Part shown: positions 1 to 7,446 of the stretch, piece by piece | How positions within the stretch are numbered: position 1 is the first letter of the stretch | How the letters are laid out: each line of letters starts with the position of its first letter | Assembly: GCA_009827235.1 (NCBI GenBank) | Contig: SPMW01000021.1 | Location: forward strand, 1-27,064 | Direction of reading: 5' to 3' | DNA from: Candidatus Campylobacter infans | Lineage (GTDB): Bacteria; Campylobacterota; Campylobacteria; Campylobacterales; Campylobacteraceae | DNA: 27,064 nt | Position numbers and translations under genes: made by a program | The notes under the pieces: generated by a model | Databases searched by the model: none | What the model was told of the DNA's origin: nothing | What the model saw: the letters and a program-made list of their open reading frames with translations, nothing else

Positions 1-949
1 CTAAATCTGCGCTATCAACATAACCAAGAATTAAAATTTTATCTTTATATTCGTTTAAGTTTTTTATATTTGCTTGTAAGGTCGGCAAAAATTTCATATC
101 CGCGCCGCCGCCAAGTGCTAAAACTAAATCATTAATATTATTTTTTTTGATAAACTCACAAAAGCATTTAATAACGCGTAAAATATTTTTTCGTGGCTCT
201 AAACTACAAAGCGAGAAAATATATTTTTTATTTTCTGGGATTTTGTATTTTTGTTTGGCAAGATTTATTTGCTCATTGCTTGCTGGTTTGAAGCTCTCAT
301 CGCAAGCTAGTGGCGTAACTACGATATTTTCATCTTTTAGCTTAGGCAAATGTGCTAAAAAATCTTTTTTTGTATGGCAAGAAATTGAAAAACAAGTGCT
401 TTTATTATCTAAATTATTTAGCATATTTAAGATCCAAACATTGCTAGGATCGTCTTTATAGCCATCTAGCAAAAGCGGGATTAAATCATAAATAATTAAG
501 TAATTTTTGATATTTTTAAACTCATCTGGGACGGCAAAGCAAGGCGAAAAAAAAGCATCATATTTTGCTAACTCTTGTGCTTTTAGCGCAGGTTTTGGCT
601 GTGGTTTTTTAAGGGTAGAGGCAAATTTTAAAATAAAATTTTTATTTTTATATGCTAAATTTTGTAAAAATCTAGGCATTTTATTTAATATTTTTTTTAG
701 TTTTGGCTTAAAGCGGTTTAAGCTAGGCTGGGTTAGCCTAAAAACACAAGGCAAATCTGCGCTTTTGGCTAAGTTTGCGATATTGTTTTTTGCGCTTGTT
801 ATATCATCGCTTTGACAATACAAACTAAGGCTGATTTCGTTTTTTTTCTTTAACTCATTTAAGATATTTAGAGCCACAAAATACACGCCAGTTCGCGAAT
901 AATTATTTGCGATAATGCTAACATCATAAAGTATGGAGATTTTTTTCAC
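1..949 (-). CDS. Glycosyltransferase, GT4-like (3' end cut by window edge)
   Basis: An open frame of 316 codons runs off the left edge. It starts at GTG (947-949) with AGGAAA just upstream, and no better ATG is present. The N-terminus has the Rossmann-type pattern of GT-B glycosyltransferases (ISILYDVSIIANNYSRTGVY). Residues 154-160 read YDLIPLL, and residues 246-262 carry SLCSLEPRKNILRVI, the LEPRKN signature of family GT4. The visible end, GYVDSADL, is typical of the stretch before the nucleotide-sugar binding E-x7-E motif, which lies outside the window. The likely role is sugar transfer onto lipooligosaccharide, capsule or another surface glycan; donor and acceptor cannot be told. It follows the acyltransferase gene by 18 bases on the same strand, so the two are probably cotranscribed. 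Confidence 0.82.
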   Translation of the reverse strand, partial: MKKISILYDVSIIANNYSRTGVYFVALNILNELKKKNEISLSLYCQSDDITSAKNNIANLAKSADLPCVFRLTQPSLNRFKPKLKKILNKMPRFLQNLAYKNKNFILKFASTLKKPQPKPALKAQELAKYDAFFSPCFAVPDEFKNIKNYLIIYDLIPLLLDGYKDDPSNVWILNMLNNLDNKSTCFSISCHTKKDFLAHLPKLKDENIVVTPLACDESFKPASNEQINLAKQKYKIPENKKYIFSLCSLEPRKNILRVIKCFCEFIKKNNINDLVLALGGGADMKFLPTLQANIKNLNEYKDKILILGYVDSADL

Positions 950-967
950 TAAATTTCCTTGTAAATT

Positions 968-1567
968 TTAATCCTTTGGCATTTTTGAAGCTATTAATTT
1001 TTTGGCTTCATTTATATTAAGTTCTGCAAGGCTAAAAGGCTCGCTAAGCGTGTAAGTAACGCGCGAAAATGGCTTTGGCAAAATCATTTTATCCCAGCTT
1101 TTAAAACGCCAAAATTTACTAGCACTATATGATAAAACAGCTACTTTTACGCCAGCTTTTTGCGCTATGGTAACGCTACCATCGCTAATAAAATGCCTAG
1201 GTCCGCGTGGGCCATCTGGCGTTATTATAATATCAGCACCATTTTTTAGCTCGCGCAAAGCACCTACAAATACCCGCACGGCGTTTTTTGAGCTAGATCC
1301 GCGCAAGGCATTTATGCCAAAACGCCTATTTACACGCGCGATAATCTCGCCATCTTTATGATCTGAAATAATCACAAAAATACGCTTTTGCCAATATTTT
1401 TTATAAGTAAAGGGCATAAAGGCTAGATATTCGTGCCAAAAAAGCACCACGCCAGGCTCTTTTTGGCGCATTTTGCCCTTATATTGCTTTTTACAAGTTA
1501 AAAAAATTAGCCATAAAAGCGCGGTTATTAGATAATCAGCAATAATTATTAAAATTTTATTTTTCAT
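968..1567 (-). CDS. DUF374 lysophospholipid acyltransferase-like protein
   Basis: This 199-residue protein has one hydrophobic N-terminal segment (about residues 4-24). It then shows the DUF374 pattern: FWHEYLAFMPF with His45 as the probable catalytic base, RGSSSKNAV (89-97) and TPDGPRGPRH (116-125). The family resembles LpxL/PlsC-type acyltransferases and is thought to acylate lipid A or a lysophospholipid at the inner membrane; the substrate here is inferred only from the family. The length is normal for the family. The gene sits directly before a glycosyltransferase gene, which fits a role in envelope glycolipid synthesis. No strong ribosome site is visible before the ATG. Confidence 0.85.
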   Translation of the reverse strand: MKNKILIIIADYLITALLWLIFLTCKKQYKGKMRQKEPGVVLFWHEYLAFMPFTYKKYWQKRIFVIISDHKDGEIIARVNRRFGINALRGSSSKNAVRVFVGALRELKNGADIIITPDGPRGPRHFISDGSVTIAQKAGVKVAVLSYSASKFWRFKSWDKMILPKPFSRVTYTLSEPFSLAELNINEAKKLIASKMPKD

Positions 1568-1603
1568 ATTTTTAGTTTAATTTTTTGGCTAATTAAAATT
1601 TAT

Positions 1604-1637
1604 TAACGCAAATTTTAATTTAACGCAAATTTTAATT
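1604..1637. repeat. 17-base tandem duplication, two exact copies
   Basis: TAACGCAAATTTTAATT occurs twice head to tail (1604-1620, 1621-1637) in the 92-base spacer between miaB and the acyltransferase gene. It lies upstream of the acyltransferase start and shares the core AAATTTTAATT with the tandem repeat at 4543-4578. Confidence 0.9.
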
Positions 1638-1659
1638 TAGCGCGCGAGGCTAGTTAAAC

Positions 1660-2949
1660 TCAAACAAGTTCTCCATTTAAAAGCATTCTTTTTGCTTGCG
1701 TGATTTTGACATTTAAAATTTGCCCTAATAATTCTTCGCTGCCCTTTACTTGAACGGCAAAATTATTATCGCTTCTACCGCCGACAAAACCATCATTTCT
1801 AAGCTCTTCAAAATACACTTTTAGCACATTATTTTCCAAAGAATTTGTAATTTCATCTAAAATTTCATTATGCCTTGCTTGTAAGCGCGTAAGTCGCTCG
1901 CTTGCGATATTTGCTGGGATTTGATTATCCATAGTAGCTGCGAGTGTGTGCGGGCGCGGGGAGTATTTAAAGCTAAAAACTTGCTCAAAACGCACTTCAT
2001 TTAGCACATCCATAGTATCATTAAAATCGCTCTGGCTTTCACCTGGAAAGCCTACGATAATATCTGTGGATATGCTTAAATTATCTCCGCATAGCTTTTT
2101 TAATTTTTGGGCGCGATCTAAAAACCACTCTTTTGTATAACCGCGTTTCATCGCCTTTAAAATGGCGTTTGAGCCACTTTGTAAGGGCATATGAATGCTT
2201 TTACAAATTTTAGAATTTTGGCTAAAAATTTCTAAAAATTCATCATCCATATGTAAAGGATGTGGGCTAGTAAAGCGTATGCGCTCTATGCCCTCAATTT
2301 GGCTAAGGCGCATTAAGAGTGCTGAAAAATTCATTTTTTCGTGCGGGTTAGAAAAATGCTTGCCGTAATTATTTACATTTTGGCCTAATAAAAATAATTC
2401 TTTTACCCCAGCTTGGCTTGCTTTTTGGGCTTCATTAAAGATTAAACTAAACGGCACACTAAGCTCTTGGCCTCTTGTGTGTGGGACTATGCAATAAGTG
2501 CATTTTTTATCACAACCTACCATTATGTTTATGTAGCTTTTGTATGGATTTGGGCGGTAGTCGTTAAAAGCAAATTCTGTTTCATCGTGGTTAATATCCA
2601 CGCTTACAAATTTTGAAGTGTTTATGGCTTGTTTAATCTTTGAAACATTGCGCGCACCAAGCACAAAATCCACATAAGGCGCGCGCTTAATAATATCTTT
2701 TCCCAAATGCGATGCCGTACAACCACAAACGCCAAGCTTTGAGTTAGGTTTCATAATTTTATTTAAAGCACCTATTTCGCTAAATAGCTTTTGAACCGGC
2801 TTTTCGCGCACCGAGCAGGTGTTTATTAAAACCAAATCAGCCTGACTTGCATCATCGCATAAATCATATTCATCTTTAAGTTGGGCTACAAAATGCTCGC
2901 TATCGCGCACATTCATCGCACAACCTAAGGTTTTGATAAATAATTTCAA
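1660..2949 (-). CDS. miaB: tRNA-2-methylthio-N6-dimethylallyladenosine synthase
   Basis: MiaB is a radical-SAM methylthiotransferase that adds a methylthio group to N6-isopentenyladenosine at position 37 of tRNAs reading U-starting codons. The N-terminal domain shows the three cluster cysteines: Cys10 ([12 protein letters not shown]), Cys45 ([10 protein letters not shown]) and Cys77 (CGCTAS). The radical-SAM motif CDKKCTYC gives Cys146, Cys150 and Cys153. A C-terminal TRAM region ends at about residue 429, a normal length. The start is TTG (2947-2949), overlapping the TGA of the upstream small gene by four bases (TTGA), so translation is probably coupled. This start gives the conserved [13 protein letters not shown] beginning. 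No miaA is in the window. Confidence 0.95.
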   Translation of the reverse strand: MKLFIKTLGCAMNVRDSEHFVAQLKDEYDLCDDASQADLVLINTCSVREKPVQKLFSEIGALNKIMKPNSKLGVCGCTASHLGKDIIKRAPYVDFVLGARNVSKIKQAINTSKFVSVDINHDETEFAFNDYRPNPYKSYINIMVGCDKKCTYCIVPHTRGQELSVPFSLIFNEAQKASQAGVKELFLLGQNVNNYGKHFSNPHEKMNFSALLMRLSQIEGIERIRFTSPHPLHMDDEFLEIFSQNSKICKSIHMPLQSGSNAILKAMKRGYTKEWFLDRAQKLKKLCGDNLSISTDIIVGFPGESQSDFNDTMDVLNEVRFEQVFSFKYSPRPHTLAATMDNQIPANIASERLTRLQARHNEILDEITNSLENNVLKVYFEELRNDGFVGGRSDNNFAVQVKGSEELLGQILNVKITQAKRMLLNGELV

Positions 2950-3191
2950 AGTATATGCACCTCATAGCAGTATTGGCTCTCATCAAGGCCATATTTTACT
3001 ATGCGGTGATACACGCTAAATCCCTTTTTTTCAAAATGCTCTACCATTGAGATTAATTGCTTATGTGTGTTTTCTTTGTCAAAATAATAAATTTTTTCAC
3101 CTTGTTTTTGAAGTTCGTTTTCTATTTTTTCAAGGCTTATAGTGTGGCTTGGTTTTTTATTGATTTCATCTCTTGCAAGTCTAAGCTCCAT
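2946..3191 (-). CDS. HP0268-type small protein (putative Smr-like nuclease)
   Basis: This 81-residue protein resembles Helicobacter pylori HP0268 in length and pattern: MELRLARD at the start, [23 protein letters not shown] in the middle, YEVHIL at the end. From memory, HP0268 has been described as a small nuclease with DNA-nicking and RNase activity, and lies beside the MiaB-like gene HP0269. Function here is inferred from that likeness. The ATG has a good ribosome site (AAAGGATAAAAG) and a TATAAT box 32 bases upstream. Its stop overlaps the miaB start by four bases, so the two are translated as a pair. It diverges from nusA. Confidence 0.8.
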   Translation of the reverse strand: MELRLARDEINKKPSHTISLEKIENELQKQGEKIYYFDKENTHKQLISMVEHFEKKGFSVYHRIVKYGLDESQYCYEVHIL

Positions 3192-3223
3192 CTTTTATCC
3201 TTTATAAAATTTTTTAAGGCGCG

Positions 3224-3229
3224 ATTATA
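3224..3229 (-). promoter_or_regulatory. -10 box for the HP0268-like/miaB operon
   Basis: The minus strand reads AAGCTATAATCGCGCC here, a perfect TATAAT followed by GC-rich bases, about 32 bases before the small gene's ATG. No clear -35 box is seen. Confidence 0.65.
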
Positions 3230-3273
3230 GCTTTTTAGGCTTAAAGTTTTATTTAACTTTAAATTATTTAGGC

Positions 3274-3279
3274 TATAAT
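3274..3279 (+). promoter_or_regulatory. -10 box for nusA
   Basis: GGCTATAATCCGCCCC, a perfect TATAAT, lies about 48 bases before the nusA ATG. It faces the opposite way from the box at 3224-3229, so the two transcripts diverge from a spacer of about 45 bases. Confidence 0.7.
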
Positions 3280-3327
3280 CCGCCCCTTGCTTATTCGCAA
3301 AATCCCCCTAATTTAAAGGCAAAATTT

Positions 3328-4479
3328 ATGGAGAAAATTTCAGATATTGTAGAATCTATCGCAAATGAAAAAGGTTTAGAATATAAAGATGTTTTAGAAA
3401 GAATAAAAACCGCATTCATTCAAACAGCCAAAAAGGTAATTTCACCAAAGCTTGAATACGATGTAATCATAAATGAAAACACAAAAGAATTGCATTTATA
3501 TGAGCATATTTTAGTAGTTAGCGATGATGATGAACGCTTAGATGATGAGCATTTTATAAGCTTAAAAAAAGCGCGAGATATTGATAGCGGGCTAGAAATT
3601 GGCGATTCGCTAAATTATGAATTAAACCTAGAAAATTACGGGCGCACCGCTGCTGCTACTTTAAGCCGCGAGATTGATTATCACATCGGGCGTTTAATTG
3701 ATGATAAAATTTATGAAAAATACAGCGCCTTAATAGATACTATTGTAGTAGGCGTTGTTACTAGCGTAAGCAGTGATGAAACCACTTTTATCGAAGTTGG
3801 CGACACTAAAACTCTAATGCCACGCAAAAATCGCATAAAAAATGAAAAATTTAAAGTCGGCCAAACCATAAAAGCCATTATAAAATCTGTGCATTTTGAT
3901 AAAAAAATGGGTATAAAAATCGAGCTTTCGCGCACTTCACCAAAATTTTTAGAAGCTCTTTTAAGGGCTGAGGTGCCTGAGATTAAAGATGGTAGCGTGA
4001 TAATTCAAAATTGCGCGCGCATACCAGGCAAAAAGGCAAAAGTAGCCGTGCTATCAACTAGCCCAAATGTCGATGCTGTCGGCACCACAGTTGGCGTAAA
4101 AGGCGTTAGAATAAATGCTGTAAGCAAAGAATTAAATGGCGAAAATATCGATGCTATTGAGTTTGCACAAGAGCCTGCGATATTTATCTCACGCGCTCTT
4201 ACGCCAGCTAGGGTGCTAGGCGTGAGCATTGATAAAACCAAGGCAAAAGTTAGCATTGATGCCGAGCAAAAAAGCAAGGCAATAGGCGCAGGCGGCGTAA
4301 ATATCAGGCTTGCTGGAATGCTAACAGGCTATGAAATAGAATTAAATGAGCGTGCAAGCACTAAATTAAGCGATGATTTAAACGAAGCCTTACAAGATGC
4401 AAGCACAAAAGTAAATGAGCAAGAAAATAGCAACGATGAAGGACTAAAAAACCTAAAAGCCTTATTTGGCGAAGAATAA
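3328..4479 (+). CDS. nusA: Transcription termination/antitermination factor NusA
   Basis: NusA binds RNA polymerase and nascent RNA and modulates pausing, termination and antitermination. The order of domains is an N-terminal RNA polymerase-binding region (about 1-125, with ALSREIDYHIGR-like text), an S1 domain (about 133-200, VVGVVTSVSSDETTFIEVGD) and two KH domains (about 225-345, with GVKGVRI and GAGGVNIRLAG loops). At 383 residues it lacks the acidic C-terminal repeats of the E. coli protein, as is common outside gammaproteobacteria. It stands alone on the plus strand between two minus-strand blocks, with its own promoter, and ends at a perfect AT-only inverted repeat. Confidence 0.95.
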   Translation: MEKISDIVESIANEKGLEYKDVLERIKTAFIQTAKKVISPKLEYDVIINENTKELHLYEHILVVSDDDERLDDEHFISLKKARDIDSGLEIGDSLNYELNLENYGRTAAATLSREIDYHIGRLIDDKIYEKYSALIDTIVVGVVTSVSSDETTFIEVGDTKTLMPRKNRIKNEKFKVGQTIKAIIKSVHFDKKMGIKIELSRTSPKFLEALLRAEVPEIKDGSVIIQNCARIPGKKAKVAVLSTSPNVDAVGTTVGVKGVRINAVSKELNGENIDAIEFAQEPAIFISRALTPARVLGVSIDKTKAKVSIDAEQKSKAIGAGGVNIRLAGMLTGYEIELNERASTKLSDDLNEALQDASTKVNEQENSNDEGLKNLKALFGEE

Positions 4480-4510
4480 TTTATTTAAAATTTCACAAAT
4501 TTTAAATAAA
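4480..4510. repeat. Perfect 14-base inverted repeat just after nusA
   Basis: TTTATTTAAAATTT (4480-4493), a CAC loop, then the exact complement AAATTTTAAATAAA (4497-4510). It begins one base after the nusA stop. The stem is all A/T and no clear T-run follows, so a terminator role is possible but not shown. Confidence 0.7.
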
Positions 4511-4542
4511 ACTAGCAAGATTAAAAGCAAAAATGCGCGAAA

Positions 4543-4578
4543 AATTTATAAATTTTAATTAATTTATAAATTTTAATT
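4543..4578. repeat. 18-base tandem duplication, two exact copies
   Basis: AATTTATAAATTTTAATT occurs twice head to tail (4543-4560, 4561-4578). The second copy runs across the ribD stop codon, so it contributes the last codons of RibD. Confidence 0.9.
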
Positions 4579-5586
4579 TTTAATCTTGCACCACAGCGCG
4601 CAATCATCGCCTAAATCGCTTTGATGAAGTATATCAAGGCTTAGTTTTAAATCAAAATTATTTCCTTGCATAAAGGATTTATTTTGATAAATTAAAAGCC
4701 AATGAATATCGTTTTTAAGGGCTTTTAATAAATTATCAACGCCCTCAATCATTACAAAATTTTTCTCTTTGATATGCGCTAAATTAGCACTGATTTGCAC
4801 TTTTCGCGCTGGAATTTTAAAAAAGGCAAGATTTGGGTTGAAATTTTGTTTTTGGCTGTAAATTAGAACATCTGGTGCTTTTTTGGAGTTTGAAAACCTT
4901 GCATCAAGGCGCGGGTTGTCGATGCGGGCTGTGTTACCGCCAATTACGATTAAATCAATCAAAGAGCGGATTTGATGGCAATGAGCGCGCGCTAAATCTT
5001 GGCTAATTTTACCGCTAATTACCCCATTTAAACTCATGGCAGTTTTAAAAAGGGTGAAATTTTTAGAGTTTGTATGGCTAAGTCCGCTCCAAAGCATAAA
5101 AGGCTCAATTAACCTAGCGCATTCATTTTTCAAAATCCCGCTTTTTACCAAAATACCAGCATCTGCTAGCATTTTAGCTCCGCCGTGAGAGTTTTTATCC
5201 ATTACGCCAATAATTATTTGGCTAATTTTTAGCTCTTTTAATAGCGTAGCACAAGGCGGAGTGCGCCCAAAATGCGAGCAAGGCTCTAAGCTTACATAAA
5301 CTTTTGCTCCACATAAAAGATTGTTGTGGTGTTTTAAAATTTGCTCATAAGCCGCGGGAGCATCTAGGTTGAAAAGCTCATTAAAATTTTTATTTATTTT
5401 GCCAAGCGCGCTAATTATAGCTCTAAGCTCAGCGTGAAAAGTGCCAGCTTTTTGGTGGGCTTGCACACTTAAAATTTCGCCATTTTTAGCTACCACAACG
5501 CAACCAACAGCAGGGTTTGGATAGGTTAAAAGCTGATATTTCCACGCTTCATTAAGTCCAAGTCGCATAAAAAATTCATCATTCAT
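4573..5586 (-). CDS. ribD: Riboflavin biosynthesis bifunctional deaminase/reductase RibD
   Basis: RibD performs two early steps of riboflavin synthesis: deamination of the diaminopyrimidine ribosylamino-phosphate, then reduction of its ribose. The N-terminal deaminase shows the zinc ligands in HAELRA (His51, catalytic Glu53) and EPCSHFGRTPPC (Cys103, Cys112). The C-terminal reductase half starts near residue 170 (FTLFKTAMSLNGVISG) and has VIGGNTARIDNPRL. It is 337 residues, slightly shorter than the E. coli protein, and the reductase end is weakly conserved. Residues about 62-92, between HAE and the PC motif, look longer than usual. The start has the ribosome site AAAGGACAAAA. It diverges from trpG with back-to-back promoters. 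Confidence 0.92.
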   Translation of the reverse strand: MNDEFFMRLGLNEAWKYQLLTYPNPAVGCVVVAKNGEILSVQAHQKAGTFHAELRAIISALGKINKNFNELFNLDAPAAYEQILKHHNNLLCGAKVYVSLEPCSHFGRTPPCATLLKELKISQIIIGVMDKNSHGGAKMLADAGILVKSGILKNECARLIEPFMLWSGLSHTNSKNFTLFKTAMSLNGVISGKISQDLARAHCHQIRSLIDLIVIGGNTARIDNPRLDARFSNSKKAPDVLIYSQKQNFNPNLAFFKIPARKVQISANLAHIKEKNFVMIEGVDNLLKALKNDIHWLLIYQNKSFMQGNNFDLKLSLDILHQSDLGDDCALWCKIKN

Positions 5587-5608
5587 TTTTGTCCTTTAAA
5601 AGGCGCAA

Positions 5609-5614
5609 ATTATA
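5609..5614 (-). promoter_or_regulatory. -10 box for ribD
   Basis: The minus strand reads GGTTATAATTTGCGCC, a perfect TATAAT about 22 bases before the ribD ATG. It lies only 11 bases from the opposing trpG box, so the two promoters overlap. Confidence 0.65.
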
Positions 5615-5625
5615 ACCTTTTTGGC

Positions 5626-5631
5626 TATAAT
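5626..5631 (+). promoter_or_regulatory. -10 box for trpG-trpD
   Basis: TTGGCTATAATCACGC, a perfect TATAAT, about 30 bases before the trpG ATG. No leader peptide rich in Trp codons is seen between it and trpG. Confidence 0.65.
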
Positions 5632-5661
5632 CACGCTTTAAAATTTTCTAAAAGAGCCAAG

Positions 5662-6243
5662 ATGATTTTAATGATCGATAATTATGATAGTTTTGTTTTT
5701 AATATCTATCAATACATTTTATTAAGCACTAATGAAGAAGTAAAATGCGTGCGTAATGATGAAATAAGCGTAGATGAGATCAAAAAACTAAACCCAAGCA
5801 AGATTATTTTAAGTCCTGGGCCAAAACATCCAAAAGACAGCGGCGTGTGCCTTGAAATTTTAGAATGCGCTAAAAACGGCGAGCTAAAAATGCCTATTTT
5901 AGGCGTTTGCTTGGGACATCAAGCCATAGCACTTAGTTTTGGAGCGAGTATAAAACGCTTAAAATCTCCAAAGCACGGCAAAACTAGCCAAATAAAATTA
6001 ATCGCTCCAAGTGCCGTGCTAGCTGATATGCCGGGCGTTTTTGAGGTTATGCGTTATCATTCGCTTTATGTAGATGATTTGCCAGACGAATTAGTAGCTA
6101 GTGCGTATTCAATGGATGATAATATCATAATGGCATTAGAGCATAAGGATTTAAAAATTTATGGCATTCAGTTTCATCCTGAGAGCTTTTTTACGCCTTA
6201 TGGACGCAAGATTATTGAAAATTTTGTAAATTTAAAAGGATAA
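5662..6243 (+). CDS. trpG: Anthranilate synthase glutamine amidotransferase subunit
   Basis: A class I glutamine amidotransferase that releases ammonia from glutamine for anthranilate synthase. The catalytic triad is visible: Cys83 in LGVCLGHQAI, His172 and Glu174 in FHPES. The oxyanion-hole text LSPGPKHPKDSG is at about 50-61. Length is 193 residues, normal for a stand-alone TrpG/PabA. The sequence alone cannot separate TrpG from PabA; the immediately following trpD (two bases after the stop) favours TrpG, and the protein may serve both synthases. In several Campylobacter species trpG and trpD are fused into one gene; here they are separate. No trpE is found in the window. Confidence 0.88.
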   Translation: MILMIDNYDSFVFNIYQYILLSTNEEVKCVRNDEISVDEIKKLNPSKIILSPGPKHPKDSGVCLEILECAKNGELKMPILGVCLGHQAIALSFGASIKRLKSPKHGKTSQIKLIAPSAVLADMPGVFEVMRYHSLYVDDLPDELVASAYSMDDNIIMALEHKDLKIYGIQFHPESFFTPYGRKIIENFVNLKG

Positions 6244-6245
6244 AA

Positions 6246-7280
6246 ATGCAAGATAGCAACCACATACAAAATTTAGCCCCATTTATGACAAAATTACAAA
6301 AAGGCTTTGCCCTTGATGGTGCTGATTATGAGCAAATTTTTAGCGCGCTTATGTCAAAAGAATACGATATAATCCAGCTTGCTGGGCTTTTAGTTTTAAT
6401 TAGCGAAAAATCACTATACCCTGATAGTTTGTGCGCTTTGGTACAAAATATTTTGCGCTATTCAAATACCTTTAATGACGCCCAGGCGATGTTTGATATA
6501 GTAGGTACAGGCGCAGATGGCCTTAAAACCATAAATATTTCAACCACTGTTTCATTTATACTAGCTAGCCTCGGTGTAAAAGTGGCAAAGCACGGCAACG
6601 GCGCAATTAGCTCACAAAGTGGTTCAAGCAACACCCTTCAAGCCATCGGCATTAAGCTTGATAGCGATATAAACGCGCTTAGAGATTTGCTTGCTAAAAA
6701 AGGCTTAGCCTTTTTCCATGCGCCATTTTTTCATAAGGCAGTAGGCGAGGTAGCACCGGTGCGAAAACGCCTAAAAATCGGCACCGTTTTTAATGTGCTA
6801 GGGCCATTATTAAACCCAAATACAGCGCTTACTCATCAAATAATGGGCAATTACCTTGAAGAGGTAAATTTTTTATTAGCTCAAACCTTAATGAAACTAG
6901 GGCGCACTCACGCATTAGTCGTGCATGGTATGGACGGAATGGATGAAATTAGCCTTTGTGATGAAACGCTAATCCACGAGCTAAAAGATGGACATATTTA
7001 CGAATACCGCATCACGCCTGAGCAATTTGGCTTTAAGCGTGCTTTTCACACAGATATTCAAGGCGGAGATAGTGCGCAAAATGCTAAAATTTTACAAGAT
7101 ACATTAAAGGGCGAACTAAAAGGGGCAAAACGCGATATAGTCGTGCTTAATGCTATGTTTGCTCTTTATACAGTAGATAAGGCAAAAAGCCCAAGTGATG
7201 CAAAATTTATCATAGAAGATGCGCTAGATAGTGGCAGGGCATGGGAATTTTATCAAAATTATATCAGTGAGTTTAAGTAA
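6246..7280 (+). CDS. trpD: Anthranilate phosphoribosyltransferase
   Basis: TrpD joins anthranilate to PRPP, the second step of tryptophan synthesis. It shows the PRPP loop GTGADGLKTINIS (87-99), the KHGNGAISSQSGSS motif (115-128) and GPLLNPNTALTHQIMG near residue 190. In the usual motif KHGNR-x-x-SS the fifth residue is Arg or similar; here it is Gly119. It is 344 residues, the usual length. The ribosome site AAAGGATAAAA lies across the end of trpG, so the two genes form one operon. Its stop codon is fused to the first of four palindromic AT repeats that separate it from selD. Confidence 0.94.
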   Translation: MQDSNHIQNLAPFMTKLQKGFALDGADYEQIFSALMSKEYDIIQLAGLLVLISEKSLYPDSLCALVQNILRYSNTFNDAQAMFDIVGTGADGLKTINISTTVSFILASLGVKVAKHGNGAISSQSGSSNTLQAIGIKLDSDINALRDLLAKKGLAFFHAPFFHKAVGEVAPVRKRLKIGTVFNVLGPLLNPNTALTHQIMGNYLEEVNFLLAQTLMKLGRTHALVVHGMDGMDEISLCDETLIHELKDGHIYEYRITPEQFGFKRAFHTDIQGGDSAQNAKILQDTLKGELKGAKRDIVVLNAMFALYTVDKAKSPSDAKFIIEDALDSGRAWEFYQNYISEFK

Positions 7281-7446
7281 ATTTTAAAATTTTTCTTAAA
7301 AATATTTTAAGTTAAATAAATTTTAAAATTTAAGGCATTAAAATTTGTTGATTTTAGGCTTGCTAAGAAAGCCAAACTTAAAATTTAATTAAATAAATTT
7401 TAAAATTTAGCTTAGAAGCCTTTAAATTGAATAAATTTTAAAATTT
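7279..7446. repeat. Four copies of the AAATTTTAAAATTT palindrome between trpD and selD
   Basis: Exact copies lie at 7279-7292, 7318-7331, 7395-7408 and 7433-7446. Start-to-start distances are 39, 77 and 38 bases. The outer copies touch the stop codons of the two converging genes. Three share the wider text ATAAATTTTAAAATTT. They could act as a weak two-way terminator region. Confidence 0.85.

Noticed and set aside
147..815. Two plus-strand open frames (147-461, 507-815)
   Set aside because: They are the reverse complement of the intact glycosyltransferase gene, whose minus-strand frame gives a recognisable family and a proper start.
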